Program-made: the position numbers and the translations under genes
The notes under the pieces: generated by a model
Told to the model about the DNA's origin: nothing
The model's database searches: none
What the model saw: only the letters and a program-made list of their open reading frames with translations
From: Trogon surrucura
Lineage: Eukaryota > Chordata > Aves > Trogoniformes > Trogonidae
Assembly: GCA_020746105.1 (NCBI GenBank)
Contig: CM036617.1
Location: forward strand, 146,525,578 to 146,589,577
Length of the DNA stretch: 64,000 nt
Direction: 5' to 3'
Shown here: piece by piece, positions 60,461-64,000 of the stretch
Position numbering within the stretch: position 1 is the stretch's first letter
Layout of the letters: the number at the start of each line of letters is the position of its first letter

Positions 60461-61539
60461 TAAATTGGTTTTTCCAATTCTCACCAGACCAGCCGTGACA
60501 AGGTGGCAAGTTCCAGCCGCATTGTTTCACATCCTGGCACATTGTCGAAGGCAGTTCAAATTTTTAAGGTAGTTTCTGATGAGCTGGGAGAAAAGCACAA
60601 AGTGATGATGGAGTAATCCCAATATTCTACCCAACATATATTATTCTTTTTCGTTGCTGTTGTTAAACCTTATGAGTTTTGAGATCAGCTGTCTAAATTG
60701 GAGGAGGCTAAACTTGTCTTTTTTGAATACATGACAATACTTATAAGAGACGTAAGTGCATTTATTTTCCTATTCTTCTCAAAGGCGGTACTTGTAGCAG
60801 CCTGACATTTAATCCACCCACGTCAGACGTTACTGAGAGTATTGTCATGGTGCTGTTTAAGCTTCCTGGCACCCAAGGGATTTTGATTCAAATAAAGCTC
60901 GTAAAAAATGTTACCATTTACTAAATAACCGACACCCCTCACTGTGACACCAGAGGTATCACAGGGTCTCCTCAACCACTTGAGACTTTGAGCTCTGCTA
61001 GGACAGCAGCATACAAGGGGTAATGTGCTCAAGTACACCCACCTTATGTCTTACGAGCAAACAATATAGGTAGCGCTGCTCTGTAACAGCGTCTGAAACA
61101 GCAAACCTTCAGTGGCAAAATAGGCCTTCTTTGAGAAGTGGAAAGCTATACCATCCAGATTTTACATCTCTGGTCTTTCTTCATTGAAGTCTTCTACCGT
61201 TTTCAAAGTAAAAGTTGTTTTTAAAGGAAACAAGAGTGCTTCTCTTTCAAAATCGGATGAAGGCTGAAAGCACTTGAAGGACCTGCTATGAGCTGTATAC
61301 AAAGAGACGTTTCCTGGGGTTTTCCTTGACAATAATCCCTGTAGAAGGGAAGCACAGTCTAGCGGCAGCTTTTATGTTAGAACAACTACCTCGTTATTGT
61401 AAACTCTGATGACAAAGTTATAGGAGTTGATAGATCAACAACTTTTATCAAGCTGCAACAGCTCTTTCCACGGCTGTCTGAAAATGCGATCAACATAAAT
61501 TGGATGGGGAGGGTGGGATCACATATTCCAACAAGTTAA

Positions 61540-61900
61540 ATTTGTCAGACTGTAATGCACATAAATGACATAAAATATAATTGCTTTTGAATTTGGGCCC
61601 CTTCAGGCTTCATGTTGATTGAAGAAAAAAAGAACCAGATGTTTCTTCAGCAGGAATCACAGAGGCAAGATAAATATTCTCTGGTCCATGACATTTTATA
61701 GAGTTTCCAAAAGAAACCAATTCATTATTTAATTATTGGGTGTGTTGATCATGTAAAATATAATTGGCCCAGGGCAAATAGCAGTACAACCCTGGGAGTT
61801 GGCTGACTGAGCTTGTATAATATATTTTTTGCCAACTTTTTTTTCTGCTGTGAAAACATTATAAGATGAATTAATGCTACTTAATCTTTCTTCCAGTGTT
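61540..61900. promoter_or_regulatory. Candidate conserved non-coding element
   Basis: AT-rich, repeat-free block with homeodomain, octamer-like and SOX-like words (TGTAATGCACATAAATGAC, TTATTTAATTATTGG) and two AAATATAATTG words (61572 and 61757 regions). No coding signal. Inference from texture. Confidence 0.27.
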
Positions 61901-63480
61901 TCATAAATAAAAAAGGCCCAAAACATAAGACTTTCCTCCTTTCTGATCACCACCTTGTGCTAGCAAGTAACTTGGAGACAGAAGAGCTAGTAGCAAGCAT
62001 AAATATTGTGATAGGAAACTATAGCTTTGTTTAACTAACATCACTTGAAAGAAAAGGCAATCTGTTTAAAACAGCCACATTTAATCCTCTGCTCTGTGAG
62101 GAATTCCTCACAGTACGGACAGCAAAGAACCAGTTCTTTCCCTGTCAGCACTAGTGAGGTGGGTCTGGAAAAAGCAACGCGGTACAGGATTTACTGGGAC
62201 ACCATACAAATCTAGGTAATTGAACCAGTTGCATCGAGTTGAATTAGCAAGCTGACACAGAGTTTTCCTTTATGATGTTTTATAAGCAAATATACAAGAA
62301 ATAATATGTAATTTCTTTAAATCAGCAGCTGCCTCTTAAATAATATCTGTGGTGTTCCAAGCTTTCTTTGTGTCTATGGATGTTCCTGTACTTACTCTGT
62401 GGTAGCTATTTTCGTGTTAAGGGGCAGGAAATAATTGAAATGAGGATTGAAAGAAATCCATGACTCATGTCCTCATGATTCTTCCATCCTAGCTTTCTCT
62501 TCTGCTTGTTCAGCAGCTTCTGACATCTGGGAAGGGCAGCCTACTTCTACTGGGTTGGCTATGATCATATCTTCAGGCAGAATGTGGGGGGAAACCCACT
62601 TGTCCAGACATTGGGGAAAGAAAGCACAGAGAGAAAACATAAACTGTGATCCCTGCAAAAAGAAGTTTCGGATTGTTGGGATCTTCTTTTCCTTGCCATT
62701 CCTGCCAGAAACATCCTAAGTACTCTTTCTTTTTCTGGTCTGAGGTCAAATCATTCCCTCACCTTTCTTCCAGTCTCCTCACCAGATCTAGTGGTTCTTG
62801 GTGGATCGGATTTGTTCCACAATAAAGAACTGTGCAAATCTACAACAACTTGAAAATGAAGCAGCAATTCCTACCAAGGAAAGGATTGGTTTCTGAGTTC
62901 CCCCCAAAAAAGACAGAAAGTGTTATCTTCCTGACTTTGCCCACCCCGAGCCCATTCTTAGAATAACCTCATGGATGAGTTTGGCAGTACTAAGCTGAAT
63001 AAACTCCATAGAAAGTCAAATCTAGTTATTCATCTGTACCTAGAGCAAACTTGGGAATTTTTCTCAAAGGACCTTGGTAGGAAGATTTAGACCAACTGAG
63101 AGCCTTCATGTACAGCTACAATCTGAGGGGCACAGCTGAGACCCTCGAAATCCCTGTTTAATACCGGTATATACACCAATATGTTTCCCCCAACACCTGG
63201 AGTCCTGCACATAGATGGCAGAGGCTTAAGGCCCTCATTTTCTACTGGTTTATTTAGGTTTGCTGCTTGATCAGCAAATCTCTCTGGCAGGCACCTCGAT
63301 CTCCCTACCACTGCCGTCGAGGTGCTGAATCCCCTTGGGATCAGAGCACTCACAAGTTGGAGGGATTAATGCCAAAACTAAATCTCATTTGTGAGGTGAG
63401 GCCAGGTATCCTTGGCTTACTCACCTGGGCTGTTTCTTCCCTCGTCTTTATAACACAGTAGCCCCTTGACTATCACTACA

Positions 63481-63704
63481 CAAGTAAAATGTTTTCAGTG
63501 TAAGAGCTCTTTCAGGATGCATTAAAAAATGAAGTTCTGCCTTCCACAAGACTGAACTTTACTCTGCATCGAAAATAGCTTTTGTTGGCCATGCAAATAA
63601 AATGTTTCCAGCGTAACAGCTTTTTCAGAATGTATAAACAAGATGGAACCCTGCCTTCTAGATGGCTGAGTTTTATTCTCCACTTAAAACGGCTATCATT
63701 GACT
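63481..63704. repeat. Diverged 112-bp tandem duplication
   Basis: Unit 1 (63481-63592) and unit 2 (63593-about 63704) align along their length: CAAGTAAAATGTTTTCAGTG with CAAATAAAATGTTTCCAGCG, CTTTTTCAGAATG with CTCTTTCAGGATG, CTGCCTTCTAGATGGCTGAG with CTGCCTTCCACAAGACTGAA, and so on. Both carry the same minus-strand frame, giving a two-fold internal repeat in the apparent 77-codon frame at 63512-63745. Conservation of that frame is probably incidental. Confidence 0.85.
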
Positions 63705-64000
63705 ACATCATCTGCAGCTATATTGAGGAAGGAACTGCTCTCCATTTCACCCTATATATCATCTTACAGTGACATTTTCTTAGCTTGGAATTGCTTGGTG
63801 ATTTGCCAGCAGACAAATCAGTGCAGGAAAGGGATAAATTGATCACATTCATCCAGCTCTGGAGGTAAAACCCAGATCTCAGCCAGAGTCCTGCTCACAT
63901 TAAAACCTGCCTGTCCACCTGGTAAAAATGTGTCTGAGAAGCAAAGGATATGAGAGTGGGGTGGAGACAAAAAAAATAATTCATATTGCTATAGCTAATC
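63705..64000. other. Unique sequence to the window end
   Basis: Nothing recognised; AT-rich with an A8 run near 63969. Confidence 0.5.

Larger units (their letters stand above)
58058..63480. other. Unique non-coding sequence, no gene recognised
   Basis: Contents: a GC-rich patch at 59690-60010, a paired TGACTCA motif at 60433-60460 and a conserved-looking AT-rich block at 61540-61900. The plus frame at 59703-60098 (131 codons) crosses the GC-rich patch but overlaps a second plus frame and a minus frame, so it is probably a composition effect. Confidence 0.5.

Noticed and set aside
1-64000. CRISPR arrays, operons, phage or plasmid features
   Set aside because: The sequence is vertebrate by its repeats and composition; no regularly spaced repeats with unique spacers and no bacterial gene layout occur.

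Overview
This window is non-coding DNA from a bird genome. The diagnostic evidence is a set of CR1 LINE fragments, several ending in the avian CR1 tail of tandem 8-mers (ATTCTGTG or its complement), and three long terminal repeats of avian ERVL-like type. The class call (Aves) rests on these repeats. The LTR types resemble those I associate with neoavian and passerine genomes, but I cannot fix the species.

I could not identify a protein-coding gene, a tRNA or rRNA gene, a CRISPR array or any prokaryotic feature. The short open frames on both strands look like chance frames, repeat-derived frames (CR1, LTR) or simple-sequence artefacts. The window is therefore best read as a gene desert or the inside of a very large intron. 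A short exon without a recognisable domain could still have been missed.

Layout: 1-6384 is unique sequence with a palindrome-bearing, conserved-looking block at 4640-4965. A fairly young CR1 3' end lies at 6385-6953. Unique sequence follows to 16570, holding a CR1 tail scrap (13302), a conserved-looking block (13725-14650) and an alternating GT/GC tract (15141). A minus-strand ERVL-like solo LTR fills 16571-17317. CR1 pieces occur at 20291 and 20962, and conserved-looking blocks at 24420-24790 and 25265-25560. A degraded CR1 lies at 26755-26932, a perfect GAGAAA hexamer array at 30419-30515, and another CR1 piece at 31590.

The clearest structure is at 33088-35225: a minus-strand CR1 split by a 1197-bp plus-strand solo LTR with a perfect 5-bp target duplication. 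More CR1 pieces follow at 37776 and 39800, a conserved-looking block at 42040-42255, and a CR1/L3-like relic at 44115. A purine-only tract of about 300 bp (47871-48176) ends in 44 perfect AAAGG units. A CR1 3' end lies at 52829-53006, and two inverted-repeat structures with tRNA-like box motifs at 54985-55560. A second copy of the same LTR type at 57201-58052 ends at its poly(A) signal. The end of the window has conserved-looking unique sequence and a diverged 112-bp tandem duplication (63481-63704).

No genes can be said to work together here. The plausible biology is repeat history plus candidate cis-regulatory elements. I found no convincing new biological system. The best items for follow-up are the AAAGG array, the paired tRNA-like inverted modules, the LTR ending at its poly(A) signal, and the candidate conserved elements.
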